From positions 221,636-285,635 of the forward strand of contig NZ_JBBHDV010000004.1 in the NCBI RefSeq assembly GCF_037478135.1: a DNA stretch of 64,000 nt. The letters are read 5' to 3'. A model generated the notes under the pieces. The model saw only the letters and a list, made by a program, of their open reading frames with translations, was not told the origin of the DNA and searched no databases. Source of the stretch: Denitratimonas sp037478135. Lineage in GTDB: Bacteria; Pseudomonadota; Gammaproteobacteria; Xanthomonadales; Xanthomonadaceae. Numbering within the stretch: the first letter of the stretch is position 1; each line of letters opens with the position of its first letter. Positions 1-8,616 of the stretch are shown in pieces. The position numbers and the translations under genes are program-made.

Positions 1-848
1 CCGCGCACGATGCCTTCTCGCTGTGGCTGAACCAGAATGTGGAACTGGGCGAAAAGATCGCGCAACTGGCGATCGAGCGCGCTTCGGCCCGGCTCAAGAC
101 CGAAAAGCAGATCGTCCGCAAGAAGATCACGCAAGGCCCCGCCCTGCCCGGCAAGCTGGCCGACTGCGCCTCGCAGGATCTGTCACGCACCGAGCTGTTT
201 CTGGTGGAAGGTGATTCGGCCGGCGGCAGCGCACGGCAGGCGCGCGACAAGGATTTCCAGGCCATCCTGCCGTTGCGCGGCAAGATCCTGAACACCTGGG
301 AAGTGGCCAGCTCCGGCGTGCTGGCCTCGCAGGAAGTGCACGACCTGGCCGTGGCGATCGGCTGCGATCCGGGTTCGGCCAACCTGGAAGGCCTGCGCTA
401 CGGCAAGGTCATCATCTTGGCCGACGCGGACTCGGACGGCCTGCACATCGCTACGCTGCTCGCGGCGCTGTTCCTGAAGCACTTCCCGGCGCTGGTGCGG
501 CGTGGTCATGTTTTCGTCGCGATGCCGCCGCTGTTCCGCATCGACGTGGGCAAGCAGGTGTTCTACGCGCTGGATGACGAAGAGCGCCGCATCCTGCTGG
601 AGCGGATCGAGCGCGAGAAGATCAAGGGCGCGGTCAATGTCACCCGCTTCAAGGGTCTGGGCGAAATGAACCCGTCGCAGCTGCGCGAATCCACGATCGA
701 TCCGGATACCCGCCGTCTGGTGCAGCTCACCGTCGAGGATGGCGAACAGACCGCCTCGCTGATGGACATGCTGCTGTCCAAGAAGCGCGCACCGGACCGC
801 AAGACCTGGCTGGAAACCAAGGGCGACCTGGCGACGCTGGAAACCTGA
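1..848 (+). CDS. parE: DNA topoisomerase IV subunit B, 3' part (5' end outside window)
   Basis: ATPase subunit of the type IIA topoisomerase that unlinks daughter chromosomes together with ParC. Only about the last 280 codons are present; the reading frame is already open at base 3, so the start lies upstream. The visible part is the TOPRIM and C-terminal region: the acidic TOPRIM motif ELFLVEGDSAGGSA, the metal-binding DADSDG motif, and the conserved RFKGLGEMNP segment near the end. The tail ends in LATLET, as is usual for ParE. GyrB is the alternative, but gammaproteobacterial GyrB carries an insert of about 170 residues within TOPRIM that is absent here, which favours ParE. Confidence 0.9.
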   Translation, partial: AHDAFSLWLNQNVELGEKIAQLAIERASARLKTEKQIVRKKITQGPALPGKLADCASQDLSRTELFLVEGDSAGGSARQARDKDFQAILPLRGKILNTWEVASSGVLASQEVHDLAVAIGCDPGSANLEGLRYGKVIILADADSDGLHIATLLAALFLKHFPALVRRGHVFVAMPPLFRIDVGKQVFYALDDEERRILLERIEREKIKGAVNVTRFKGLGEMNPSQLRESTIDPDTRRLVQLTVEDGEQTASLMDMLLSKKRAPDRKTWLETKGDLATLET

Positions 849-1125
849 ACTGGTTGGACGTCTTCACGTCCACATGAAAGCGGATTTGCCGGCTAGGCCG
901 CAGGGAAGCGCCACCCATCAGGCCGCCCGCGACCTGCATGGATGATGCATCCAGAAGGCTGCCATCGTGGCGGGAGCCGTCGCAGCAGCAGCGCGCTGCT
1001 TCTCCCGGCCATGACAGCCGATCAACACACCCTCCGATGCCCTTCAAACCCCGTTTATGCAGCTTCCTGCACAGTGGATAGCGTCGGCATACCGCCGAAC
1101 CCGCTTTCCCCACAGGAGCAGTCCC

Positions 1126-1752
1126 ATGCCTTACGTCAAACCCTTTGTTGCCGCGCTGGCTTTGATGCTGACCGCACCAACCGCCTTTTCCCAGTCTCCC
1201 GCGCTTGACTCCGTCAGCGCCCGCCAGCAGATGACGGCCGCCGGGCACGAGAACATCTCCGATCTCGAGTTCCGCCACGGCCACTGGACCGCCGAAACGC
1301 GAGGCCCGGATGGCCGCAAGCTGGATCTGCTGCTGGATGGGGACAGCGGGCTGGTTCACGTATTCCACGGCCGCGACAGCAGCACGCTGTCCTCGACCGA
1401 TGTCCGCACCCTGGTGCTGGATGCCGGTTTCGTGGATGTGCGCGATATCGAATTCGATGATGCCTTCTGGGAAGTGGAAGCCATCGATGCCCACGGACGC
1501 GAATTCGATCTGGTGCTGCATCCGGTCAGCGGCAACATCCTCAACGCACCGCAGGATCCGGCCGGCAGCACGCCACTGAATGTCGACGATATCCGTTCCC
1601 GCCTCGGTGCGGCCGGCTACAGCCGGATCGAGGACCTTGAATTCGATGACGGCCACTGGGAGGCCGAGGCTACCAACGCACGCGGCGAACGTGTGGAACT
1701 GAAGATCGACGCCTACAGCGGTGCCGTGACGCACGAACGCCGCGAAGACTGA
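1126..1752 (+). CDS. Secreted protein with three PepSY-like repeats
   Basis: Predicted periplasmic or secreted protein of 208 residues. An AGGAG ribosome site at 1114-1118 selects the ATG at 1126, not the longer frame from 1057. Residues 1-22 form a signal peptide (basic start, hydrophobic core, TAFS-Q). The rest is three tandem units of about 55 residues, each with a V(R/D)xxLxxAG-type helix, an (I/L)xDLEF or IxDIEF strand, a WxxE(A/T) strand and a DxxSGxV-type turn. This is the pattern of the PepSY fold. PepSY modules are known as small peptidase-inhibitor-like or lipid-interacting units; the ligand here is unknown. It stands alone and is followed by a good terminator. Confidence 0.75.
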   Translation: MPYVKPFVAALALMLTAPTAFSQSPALDSVSARQQMTAAGHENISDLEFRHGHWTAETRGPDGRKLDLLLDGDSGLVHVFHGRDSSTLSSTDVRTLVLDAGFVDVRDIEFDDAFWEVEAIDAHGREFDLVLHPVSGNILNAPQDPAGSTPLNVDDIRSRLGAAGYSRIEDLEFDDGHWEAEATNARGERVELKIDAYSGAVTHERRED

Positions 1753-1790
1753 ACGCGTCATCACGCTCTTATCGTCATAGGCAGCAACGG

Positions 1791-1823
1791 AAAAAGCCGC
1801 ACCCTTTCAGGTGCGGCTTTTTC
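1791..1823. terminator. Bidirectional rho-independent terminator
   Basis: A stem of AAAAGCCGCACC and GGTGCGGCTTTT with a CTTTCA loop, T-rich on both sides. It sits between the convergent PepSY-like gene (plus strand) and ahpF (minus strand), so it can end both transcripts. Confidence 0.85.
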
Positions 1824-1869
1824 ATTTCGCGATGGAAGGTTCCGTGCGAGACGGAACCGGTTCCGCTGA

Positions 1870-3459
1870 TCAGGCGGCTTCGGTCTTGGCTTCCGCCGGC
1901 GCGCTGGTGCGGACCAAGTGATCGAATGCAGCCAGCGAGGCAGTGGCACCGCCGCCGATCGCGACCACGATCTGCTTGTACGGCGTGGTGGTGACGTCAC
2001 CGGCCGCGAACACGCCGGGGATGTTGGTCTGGCCACGCGCATCGATGACGATCTCACCGCGCGGACTCAGTTCCACACCGCTGTCCTTCAGCCAGTCGGT
2101 GACCGGCACCAGGCCGATCTGGACGAACACGCCCGCCAGGTTCAGCGTATGCGTCTCGCCGCTGGCGCGATCCTTGTAGGTCAGGCCGGTCACGCGGGTA
2201 CCGTCGCCCAGCACCTCGGTGGTCTGCGCGTTGCGGATCACGGTGACGTTGGGCAGGCTCAGCAGCTTGCGCTGCAGCACCGCATCGGCGCACAGCTCGG
2301 GCATGAATTCGATCAGGGTGACATGGGCCACGACGCCGGCCAGGTCGATCGCGGCCTCGACACCGGAGTTGCCACCGCCGATCACCGCAACATCCTTGCC
2401 CTTGAACAGCGGGCCGTCACAGTGCGGGCAATAGGCCACGCCCTTGGTGCGGTATTCGATTTCACCCGGTACGCCGATGTCGCGCCAGCGCGCACCGGTG
2501 GCCAGGATCACGCTCTTGCTGCGCAGCGTGCCGCCATTGGCGAACTGCACCTCGTGCAGGCCGTCCTTGCCGGGGATCAGCTTCTGCGCGCGTTGCAGGT
2601 TCATCACGTCCACGTCGTATTCGCGCACGTGTTCCTCCAGCGCCACGGCCAGACGCGGGCCCTCGGTTTCCTTGACCGAAATGAAGTTCTCGATCGACAG
2701 CGTATCCAGCACCTGGCCGCCAAAACGCTCGGCCGCCACGCCGGTGCGGATGCCCTTGCGTGCAGCATAGATCGCGGCTGCGGCACCGGCCGGGCCGCCA
2801 CCGATGACGAGCACGTCGAACGGCTCCTTCGCATCCAGCTTGCCGGCCTCGCGCTCACCGGAATTGGTGTCGAGCTTGGCGACGATCTCTTCCACGCCCA
2901 TGCGGCCCTGGCCGAAGCGTTCGCCGTTCATGAAGATGGTCGGGACCGTCATCACTTCGCGGCTTTCGACCTCATCCGGAAAATAGGCGCCATCAATGGC
3001 GATGTGCTTGACGCGCGGGTTCAGCACACTCATCAGGTTCAGCGCCTGGACCACGTCCGGGCAGCTCTGGCAGGACTGAGAGAAATACGTCTCGAACACG
3101 AAGTCCCCGTCCAGATCCTTGATCTGCTCCAGGATTTCCTGTTCCAGCTTGGGCGGATAACCGCCGACCTGCAGCAGCGCCAGCACCAGCGAGGTGAACT
3201 CGTGGCCCATCGGCAGGCCGGCGAAGGTCAGGTTGATGTCCTGCCCCGGGCTGGTCAGCGCGAAAGCCGGCACGCGCTCGCTGCCTTCGCTGCGGCGGAT
3301 CTCCAGCGAAATCTGCGCCGAGGCCGCCTTCACGTCCTCCAGCAGCGCGCGCATTTCGGCCGAAGCCTCGCCCTCATCCAGCCAGGCGGTGATCTGGATC
3401 GGCCGCACGACGCGCTCCAGATAGGCGGCAAGCTGGGTCTTCAAACCGTCATCCAACAT
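1870..3459 (-). CDS. ahpF: Alkyl hydroperoxide reductase subunit F
   Basis: FAD/NADH flavoprotein that re-reduces AhpC; 529 residues against about 520 for E. coli AhpF. The ATG at 3459 is preceded by an AAAAGGAG site; the longer frame to 3522 is rejected. Visible parts: the N-terminal double thioredoxin-like domain with the redox pair C130-x-x-C133 in the context SCQSCPDVV, the FAD-binding GGGPAG (about 220-225), the redox pair CPHC (344-347) in the thioredoxin-reductase-like domain, and a second dinucleotide motif GGGNSG. It lies downstream of ahpC on the same strand, separated by about 180 bases that hold a palindromic repeat, so it is probably co-transcribed at a lower level. Confidence 0.96.
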   Translation of the reverse strand: MLDDGLKTQLAAYLERVVRPIQITAWLDEGEASAEMRALLEDVKAASAQISLEIRRSEGSERVPAFALTSPGQDINLTFAGLPMGHEFTSLVLALLQVGGYPPKLEQEILEQIKDLDGDFVFETYFSQSCQSCPDVVQALNLMSVLNPRVKHIAIDGAYFPDEVESREVMTVPTIFMNGERFGQGRMGVEEIVAKLDTNSGEREAGKLDAKEPFDVLVIGGGPAGAAAAIYAARKGIRTGVAAERFGGQVLDTLSIENFISVKETEGPRLAVALEEHVREYDVDVMNLQRAQKLIPGKDGLHEVQFANGGTLRSKSVILATGARWRDIGVPGEIEYRTKGVAYCPHCDGPLFKGKDVAVIGGGNSGVEAAIDLAGVVAHVTLIEFMPELCADAVLQRKLLSLPNVTVIRNAQTTEVLGDGTRVTGLTYKDRASGETHTLNLAGVFVQIGLVPVTDWLKDSGVELSPRGEIVIDARGQTNIPGVFAAGDVTTTPYKQIVVAIGGGATASLAAFDHLVRTSAPAEAKTEAA

Positions 3460-3529
3460 GGTGCGACTCCTTTTTTCAGGCTGAGTGAAGCCGGGACGGT
3501 CCGCAGTACGGCCGCCAGGCATCGGTACG

Positions 3530-3597
3530 GTGGGAACAAATCACAGCAACCGCCGCGCAGTGGCTGGGATTTGCTCCCACCCCCGCAACTGCGGGGA
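3530..3597. repeat. REP-like palindrome between ahpC and ahpF
   Basis: Two arms, GTGGGAACAAATCACAGC (from 3530) and GGCTGGGATTTGCTCCCAC (ending 3580), are near-complementary around a GC-rich centre. A second small stem, CCCCGC-AACT-GCGGGG, follows at 3582-3597. The GTGGGAGCAAATC dyad resembles dispersed intergenic palindromes common in this order. Placed inside a probable two-gene transcript, it could stabilise ahpC mRNA or reduce read-through to ahpF. Confidence 0.6.
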
Positions 3598-3638
3598 TGG
3601 GAACGCAGCGGCCGGAACGCAAGCTCCGGCCAGCCGGA

Positions 3639-4202
3639 TCAGATCTTGCCGACCAGGTCCAGCGACGGTGCGATGGTCTTGGCACCTTCCTTCCACTTGG
3701 CCGGGCATACTTCACCCGGGTTGGCGGCGGTGTACTGGGCGGCCTTGAGCTTGCGCACGGTTTCGGACACGTCGCGGGCGATCTCGTTGGAATGGATTTC
3801 CATGGTCTTGATCACGCCTTCCGGGTTGATCACAAAGGTGCCACGCAGGGCCAGACCTTCTTCCGGAATGTGCACGCCGAAGGCGTTGGTCAGCTGGTGG
3901 GTCGGATCACCGATCAGCGGGAAGCGCGCCTTGCCGACGGCCGGCGAGGTTTCGTGCCACACCTTGTGCGAGAAATGCGTGTCGGTGGTGACGATGTAGA
4001 CCTCGGCACCCATCTTCTCGAACTCGGCGTAGTTTTCGGCCGCGTCTTCGATCTCGGTCGGGCAGTTGAAGGTGAAGGCCGCCGGCATGAAGATCAGCAC
4101 CGACCACTTGCCCTTCAGGCTTTCTTCGGTGACTTCGATGAACTTGCCGTTGTGGAAGGCGTTGACCTTGAACGGCTGGACGGCGGTATTGATAAGGGAC
4201 AT
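3639..4202 (-). CDS. ahpC: Alkyl hydroperoxide reductase subunit C (2-Cys peroxiredoxin)
   Basis: Cytosolic peroxidase that reduces hydrogen peroxide and organic hydroperoxides and is recycled by AhpF. At 187 residues it has the same length as the E. coli protein. The start at 4202 has a GGAG site; the frame continues upstream to 4280 but has no family support there. The peroxidatic cysteine is C47 (FNCPTE) and the resolving cysteine C166 (GEVCPAKW), so it is a typical 2-Cys enzyme. The motif GTFVINPEGV is also present. The promoter region carries a good sigma70 promoter abutting an OxyR-type site, consistent with peroxide induction. Confidence 0.97.
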   Translation of the reverse strand: MSLINTAVQPFKVNAFHNGKFIEVTEESLKGKWSVLIFMPAAFTFNCPTEIEDAAENYAEFEKMGAEVYIVTTDTHFSHKVWHETSPAVGKARFPLIGDPTHQLTNAFGVHIPEEGLALRGTFVINPEGVIKTMEIHSNEIARDVSETVRKLKAAQYTAANPGEVCPAKWKEGAKTIAPSLDLVGKI

Positions 4203-4279
4203 CGCGATGACTCCTTGGGTTGGGGTTGAAGGGATGGATGAAGGAGGGAGTGATGGGTCTGGAGGACTCAACGGGGACA

Positions 4280-4307
4280 ATTCTAGCCCGTTGAATTAAA
4301 TAGTCAA
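4280..4307 (-). promoter_or_regulatory. ahpC sigma70 promoter
   Basis: On the minus strand a -35 element TTGACT (plus 4302-4307) and a -10 element TAGAAT (plus 4280-4285) are separated by 16 bases, in an AT-rich patch within GC-rich surroundings. The predicted transcription start is near 4273, about 70 bases before the ahpC start codon. The OxyR-type site lies immediately upstream of the -35. Confidence 0.75.
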
Positions 4308-4308
4308 A

Positions 4309-4345
4309 ATTGATTGATACAATCACTCATATAGACAAAAGCTAT
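4309..4345 (-). promoter_or_regulatory. OxyR-type operator upstream of ahpC
   Basis: Four tetrads spaced by seven bases: ATTG, CAAT, ATAG, CTAT. The established OxyR pattern is ATAG-N7-CTAT-N7-ATAG-N7-CTAT; 14 of the 16 specified positions match and the spacing is exact. The site ends one base before the -35 hexamer of the ahpC promoter, the position expected for activation by oxidised OxyR. No oxyR gene is in the window. Confidence 0.75.
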
Positions 4346-4446
4346 CACAGGGCCTCCAACCCCCATTCTCCCCCAACTGCCTGAACGGCACTTACGCGCG
4401 GCTGCACGCTTTGCCGTATAATGCGCTGCACCATGATGCGTGAACG

Positions 4447-4477
4447 ACGCGGGCGATCGACAGATCGCTCGCGTTTT
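4447..4477 (+). promoter_or_regulatory. Terminator-like hairpin in the typA leader
   Basis: The arms CGCGGGCGATC and GATCGCTCGCG pair over about 11 bases (one G-U) around a GACA loop, followed by TTTT. It starts about 20 bases after the predicted start of the TATAAT (4417-4422) promoter and about 80 bases before the typA start. It looks like a weak intrinsic terminator or attenuator; regulation is inference. Confidence 0.45.
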
Positions 4478-4553
4478 CGTGTTCCTGTCGCCTGCCAGGA
4501 TTCGCTTTTCCTTCCACCGGCCCGTCTTCGACCCGCCTTCATAGCCCGTGCCC

Positions 4554-6383
4554 ATGACTATCCAGAACCTTCGCAACATCGCCATCGTCGCCCACGTCGA
4601 CCACGGCAAGACCACCCTCGTCGACAGCCTGCTGAAGAACTCCGGCACGCTGAACGAGCGCACCACGCTGGCCGAACGCGTGATGGACAGCAACGATCAG
4701 GAAAAGGAGCGCGGCATCACCATCCTGGCCAAGAACACCGCGATCAACTGGCGCGGCAACCGCATCAACATCGTCGATACCCCGGGCCACGCCGACTTCG
4801 GCGGCGAGGTCGAACGCGTGCTGTCGATGGTGGATTCGGTGCTGCTGCTGGTCGATGCGATGGATGGGCCGATGCCGCAGACCCGCTTCGTGACGCAGAA
4901 GGCGTTCGCGATGGGCTTCAAGCCGATCGTGGTGGTGAACAAGGTCGACCGCCCGGGTGCGCGTCCGGAATGGGTGGTGGAGCAGATCTGGGATCTGTTC
5001 GACCGCCTCGGCGCCACGCCCGAGCAGATGGATTTCCCGATCATCTACGCCTCCGGCCTGAACGGTTATGCCGGCCTCACCGACGATGTGCGCTCAGGCG
5101 ACATGACACCGCTGTACGAGGCCATCATGCAGCACGTGCCGGCGCCGCAGGTTGAAACCGATGGTCCGTTCCAGATGCGCATCAGCCAGCTGGACTACAA
5201 CAACTTCGTCGGCGTGATCGGCATCGGTCGCATCCAGCGCGGCAAGGTACGCACCAACATGCCGGTCAGCATCATCAACCGCGAAGGCAAGAAGCGCCAG
5301 GGCAAGGTGTTGCAGGTGCTGGGCTTCATGGGGCTGGAGCGGCATGAAGTGGAAGAGGCCCAGGCAGGCGACATCATCGCCATCTCCGGCATCCAGGAGC
5401 TGACCATTTCCGACACCATCTGTGCGCTGGACACGCCTGAGGCGTTGCCACCGCTGACCGTGGACGAGCCGACGATTTCGATGACCTTCCAGGTCAACAA
5501 CTCGCCGTTTGCCGGCAACAAGGACCTGTCCGGCGGCAAGTTCCTGACCAGCCGCCAGCTGAAGGAACGCCTGGACCGCGAAAAGGTGCACAACGTGGCG
5601 CTGAAGGTCGAACAGCTGCAGGACGCCGACAAGTTCCTGGTCTCCGGCCGTGGCGAGCTGCACCTGTCGGTGCTGATCGAAACCATGCGACGCGAAGGCT
5701 ATGAATTGGCGGTGTCGCGCCCGGAAGTGATCATCAAGGAAATCGACGGCCAGCTGATGGAGCCGATCGAGCAGCTGGTGGTCGACGTGGAGGAAACCCA
5801 CCAGGGCGGCGTCATGGAAAAGCTCGGCACCCGCAAGGCGGTACTGAGCAACATGGAATCGGACGGCAAGGGCCGGGTGCGGCTGGACTACATGATTCCG
5901 GCACGCGGCCTGATCGGCTTCCAGAACGAGTTCAAAACCCTGACCCAGGGCTCGGGTCTGCTGTTCCACGTGTTCGACCATTACGGCCCGAAGGAACAGG
6001 GAGCGATCGCCAAGCGCATCAACGGCGTGATGATCGCCAATGCCGCCGGCACCACACCGGCCTACTCGCTCGGCCCGTTGCAGGATCGCGGCCGCCTGTT
6101 CGCGGCCGAAGGCGACAACGTCTATGAAGGCCAGCTGGTCGGCATCCATTCCAAGGACAACGACCTGACCGTCAACGTGATCAAGCCCAAGCCGATGAGC
6201 AACGTGCGTGCCGCCGGCAAGGACGACGCCATCAAGCTGACGCCGGCGATCAAGTTCTCGCTGGAGCAGGCGCTGGACTTCATCGAAGACGATGAGCTGG
6301 TGGAAGTCACACCGAAAGAAATCCGCCTGCGCAAGAAGCACCTGACCGAGAACGACCGCAAGCGCGCCAGTCGCGCCGCCTGA
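4554..6383 (+). CDS. typA: Ribosome-associated GTPase TypA/BipA
   Basis: Translational GTPase of the EF-G family that acts on the ribosome under stress and low temperature. At 609 residues from the ATG at 4554 it matches the family (about 607); a GTG two codons upstream is possible. Visible motifs: G1 loop VAHVDHGKTT (12-21), G2/switch I region ERGITILAKNTAI, G3 DTPGHADFGGE, G4 NKVDR, and the C-terminal domain with LIGFQNEFKTLTQG. There is no clear Shine-Dalgarno. It is divergent from ahpC and ends before a large inverted repeat. Confidence 0.96.
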   Translation: MTIQNLRNIAIVAHVDHGKTTLVDSLLKNSGTLNERTTLAERVMDSNDQEKERGITILAKNTAINWRGNRINIVDTPGHADFGGEVERVLSMVDSVLLLVDAMDGPMPQTRFVTQKAFAMGFKPIVVVNKVDRPGARPEWVVEQIWDLFDRLGATPEQMDFPIIYASGLNGYAGLTDDVRSGDMTPLYEAIMQHVPAPQVETDGPFQMRISQLDYNNFVGVIGIGRIQRGKVRTNMPVSIINREGKKRQGKVLQVLGFMGLERHEVEEAQAGDIIAISGIQELTISDTICALDTPEALPPLTVDEPTISMTFQVNNSPFAGNKDLSGGKFLTSRQLKERLDREKVHNVALKVEQLQDADKFLVSGRGELHLSVLIETMRREGYELAVSRPEVIIKEIDGQLMEPIEQLVVDVEETHQGGVMEKLGTRKAVLSNMESDGKGRVRLDYMIPARGLIGFQNEFKTLTQGSGLLFHVFDHYGPKEQGAIAKRINGVMIANAAGTTPAYSLGPLQDRGRLFAAEGDNVYEGQLVGIHSKDNDLTVNVIKPKPMSNVRAAGKDDAIKLTPAIKFSLEQALDFIEDDELVEVTPKEIRLRKKHLTENDRKRASRAA

Positions 6384-6402
6384 AGCTGAAGCCGCACACC
6401 AC

Positions 6403-6448
6403 ACGGCCCCGTGCATCACCCCTGAAGGGGAAAGATGCACGGGGCCGT
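6403..6448. terminator. Long inverted repeat between typA and the S9 peptidase gene
   Basis: A perfect 15-base stem (arms starting ACGGCCCCGTGCATC and ending GATGCACGGGGCCGT) encloses an inner CCCC-TGAA-GGGG stem. It lies between two convergent genes and probably ends both, although the T-tract is poor. Confidence 0.65.
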
Positions 6449-6498
6449 TGTCATCTCAGCCGCACGAAGCGGTGATGGGCCAGGTCCATGGGCCGGAT

Positions 6499-8532
6499 CT
6501 ATTCGAAGCGGTAGTCGATCCGCGCCGCTGGTGGCTCACCGCCCGGGCCTTGCAGGTAGTGCTCCATCCACTGCATCAGGCGCAGCGAATAGTCCCAGCG
6601 CGACGCCGCGCGCGCATTGCCGTGGCCCTCGCCTGGATACAGCACCAGCCGCACCGGCGCCTTGCCGGCCAGTTTCAGATAACGGTACATGCTGCGCGAC
6701 TGGGTTGGATCCACGCGCGGATCGGCATCGCCGTGCAGGATCAAAGTCGGCGTACGGTTGCGCTGCACATGCCGGATCGGGCTGGCCCGGGTGAACAGAT
6801 CCCAGTCTTCCCACGGCCACACCTGATAATGCGAGCGGTGGAATTCATTCGGAATGTCGCTGGTGCCCAGCAGGCCGATCTTGTCGGTGATCGCCACGAA
6901 CATCACCGCCGCGGCGAAATGTTCGCTGTACCAGGTCGCGCCCCAGGCGGTCGCATAGCCGCCATACGAACCGCCACTGATGCCGACCTTGCTCCTGTCG
7001 ACGAGACCGCTCGCCACCAGATGTTCGACGCCATCGATCAGATCATCAAATTCCTCCTGCGCCGGCCGCCCATGGTTGAGCTTGGAAAAAGCCACGCCGC
7101 GCCCGGTGCTGGCGCGGTAATTGGGCAGGAACGAGGCAAAGCCCTTCGCCGCAGCGTGCTGTACCGGCTGGCTGTAGCTGGTCACCCAGCCATTGGAGAC
7201 ATGCGATTCCGGCCCGCCATGCACGAACAGCAGCAGCGGCACCTGCGCATTGCGGCGGCGCTGCAGCGGATGCACCAGGATGCCCTCGATTTCCAGGCCA
7301 TCGCGGGCGGTGTAGCGCACCACTTCCTGCCGTGCCAGCGTCACGTCCGCCAGCCACGGATTGTTGTCGGTCAGGCGCTGCGGCGCATGGACGCCGGCAG
7401 CCAGAGTGAACACTTCCGGCGGATGCTGCGGTGTGCTGCCCACCAGCGCCAGACGCCCGTCGCGCGCCAGCGCCAGGCGCGAATACACCGGCGTATCGCG
7501 CGCCAGCAGGGTGCGCTGATTGCCGTCCAGATCCACTTCGCCGATGCGGGTGGCGGTGCCTTCGTTGCTGATGAACACCATGCGGTGCGGATCGCGCCAT
7601 TGCAGGTTCCAGACATGGCCCTCAAGCCCGGGCAGCAGATCGCGCTGCACACCACCATCGCGCCCGACCACGGTCAGCCGGCCTTCGCGCGGATCGTTCG
7701 CATCCTGCGCGGAAATGATCGCCAGCTGCGAGCCATCGGTGTTCCATGCCAGCTGGCCAAGCTTGCCGGGGTTGTCGACCCGGCCCAGTTCGCGCCCATC
7801 GCGCGCCCGCACGATGCGCACCCGCGCCGCAACCATGACATCGTCGATGCGCTCGTTCGGCGTCACCACCAGCGCCAGCCGGTCGCCAGCCGGACTCCAG
7901 TGCACCGACTGCACCGAACCTTCGATTTCCAGCGGCGTCGCGGCAGCGGCTGGATCATCCAGCGCTGCGATCCAGACCCGCGCCCGGCGCGTGCCCTCTT
8001 CCACCACTTGCGCGTTGAAACCCTTGTCGCGCATGGCCTTGAGTTCGGGATCTTCCGGTTCCAGCGCCACCAGCGCGACCTGTTGTCCATCGGGTGAAAC
8101 GCTGAAGTTGCGGATATCGCTGTCCAGCATCCGCAGCCGCTGCGCACCGCCACCATCGAACGGAATCCGGTACAACGATCGATAGTTGTCGCCAGCTCCC
8201 CGCATCAGGAAGACGATGCCGCCATCCGGCAGCCAGCGTGGCGCGGCGACATTGACTTGGCCACTGATATACGGACGCGAGCGGCCAGCCGTATCGACCA
8301 CATGCAGTTCCGCCCATGCTGGCCCGTCCTTGTCCTGGCCCGGCACGCGCGGCACGGAAAGGATGTAGGCGATCGCACCACCCTGCGGCTGGATCGCCAC
8401 ATCGGTAACACTGCGCGTGAGCGCGACCTGCTGCAGACTCATGCCGTCCTTCGCCGCTGCCAGCGGGACCAGCAGCAGCATCAGCAGCGCCAGGGCGCCG
8501 AGGCCCGCCGCGCGTGCAGGTGATCGGTTCAT
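6499..8532 (-). CDS. Secreted S9-family serine peptidase (prolyl oligopeptidase/DPP type)
   Basis: Predicted exported dipeptidyl- or acylaminoacyl-peptidase of 677 residues. The start at 8532 has a GGAG site and opens a signal peptide (basic MNRSPAR, Leu-rich core, AAA cleavage). Residues to about 400 form WD40-like beta-propeller repeats (for example PRWLPDGGIVFLM, VSPDGQQVALV). The C-terminal alpha/beta hydrolase domain has the nucleophile S522 in GGSYGG, an aspartate near D604 (HGDADPRVD) and H637 (GEGHG), so the triad is intact. It stands alone, convergent with typA. Exact substrate preference cannot be read from the sequence. Confidence 0.9.
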   Translation of the reverse strand: MNRSPARAAGLGALALLMLLLVPLAAAKDGMSLQQVALTRSVTDVAIQPQGGAIAYILSVPRVPGQDKDGPAWAELHVVDTAGRSRPYISGQVNVAAPRWLPDGGIVFLMRGAGDNYRSLYRIPFDGGGAQRLRMLDSDIRNFSVSPDGQQVALVALEPEDPELKAMRDKGFNAQVVEEGTRRARVWIAALDDPAAAATPLEIEGSVQSVHWSPAGDRLALVVTPNERIDDVMVAARVRIVRARDGRELGRVDNPGKLGQLAWNTDGSQLAIISAQDANDPREGRLTVVGRDGGVQRDLLPGLEGHVWNLQWRDPHRMVFISNEGTATRIGEVDLDGNQRTLLARDTPVYSRLALARDGRLALVGSTPQHPPEVFTLAAGVHAPQRLTDNNPWLADVTLARQEVVRYTARDGLEIEGILVHPLQRRRNAQVPLLLFVHGGPESHVSNGWVTSYSQPVQHAAAKGFASFLPNYRASTGRGVAFSKLNHGRPAQEEFDDLIDGVEHLVASGLVDRSKVGISGGSYGGYATAWGATWYSEHFAAAVMFVAITDKIGLLGTSDIPNEFHRSHYQVWPWEDWDLFTRASPIRHVQRNRTPTLILHGDADPRVDPTQSRSMYRYLKLAGKAPVRLVLYPGEGHGNARAASRWDYSLRLMQWMEHYLQGPGGEPPAARIDYRFE

Positions 8533-8616
8533 TGCAGTCTCCGGGTTTGCCAACATCGCCCGGAACTCTACCTGCAAACTCCGGCGCGACGATGGGTGCG
8601 TGCCGGGTGGCGGGCG

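Larger units (their letters stand above)
4203..4553. other. Divergent regulatory region between ahpC and typA
   Basis: About 350 bases without a protein gene. The ahpC side holds the sigma70 promoter and OxyR-type site described separately. The typA side holds a TATAAT hexamer at 4417-4422, without a convincing -35, and a strong leader hairpin at 4447-4474. A short Arg-rich frame opens at 4433 but runs out of phase into typA and is not supported. Confidence 0.6.

Noticed and set aside
1918..3999. A 693-codon plus-strand frame opposite ahpF and ahpC
   Set aside because: It is antisense to two well-supported genes and its product is His/Ala/Arg/Gly-rich without any family motif; long antisense frames are expected at this GC content.
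4421..5155. A 244-codon frame starting in the typA leader
   Set aside because: It runs out of phase through typA and is Arg-rich; no ribosome site.
5094..6440. A 448-codon minus-strand frame opposite typA
   Set aside because: Shadow of typA; composition is biased and no ribosome site or motif was seen.
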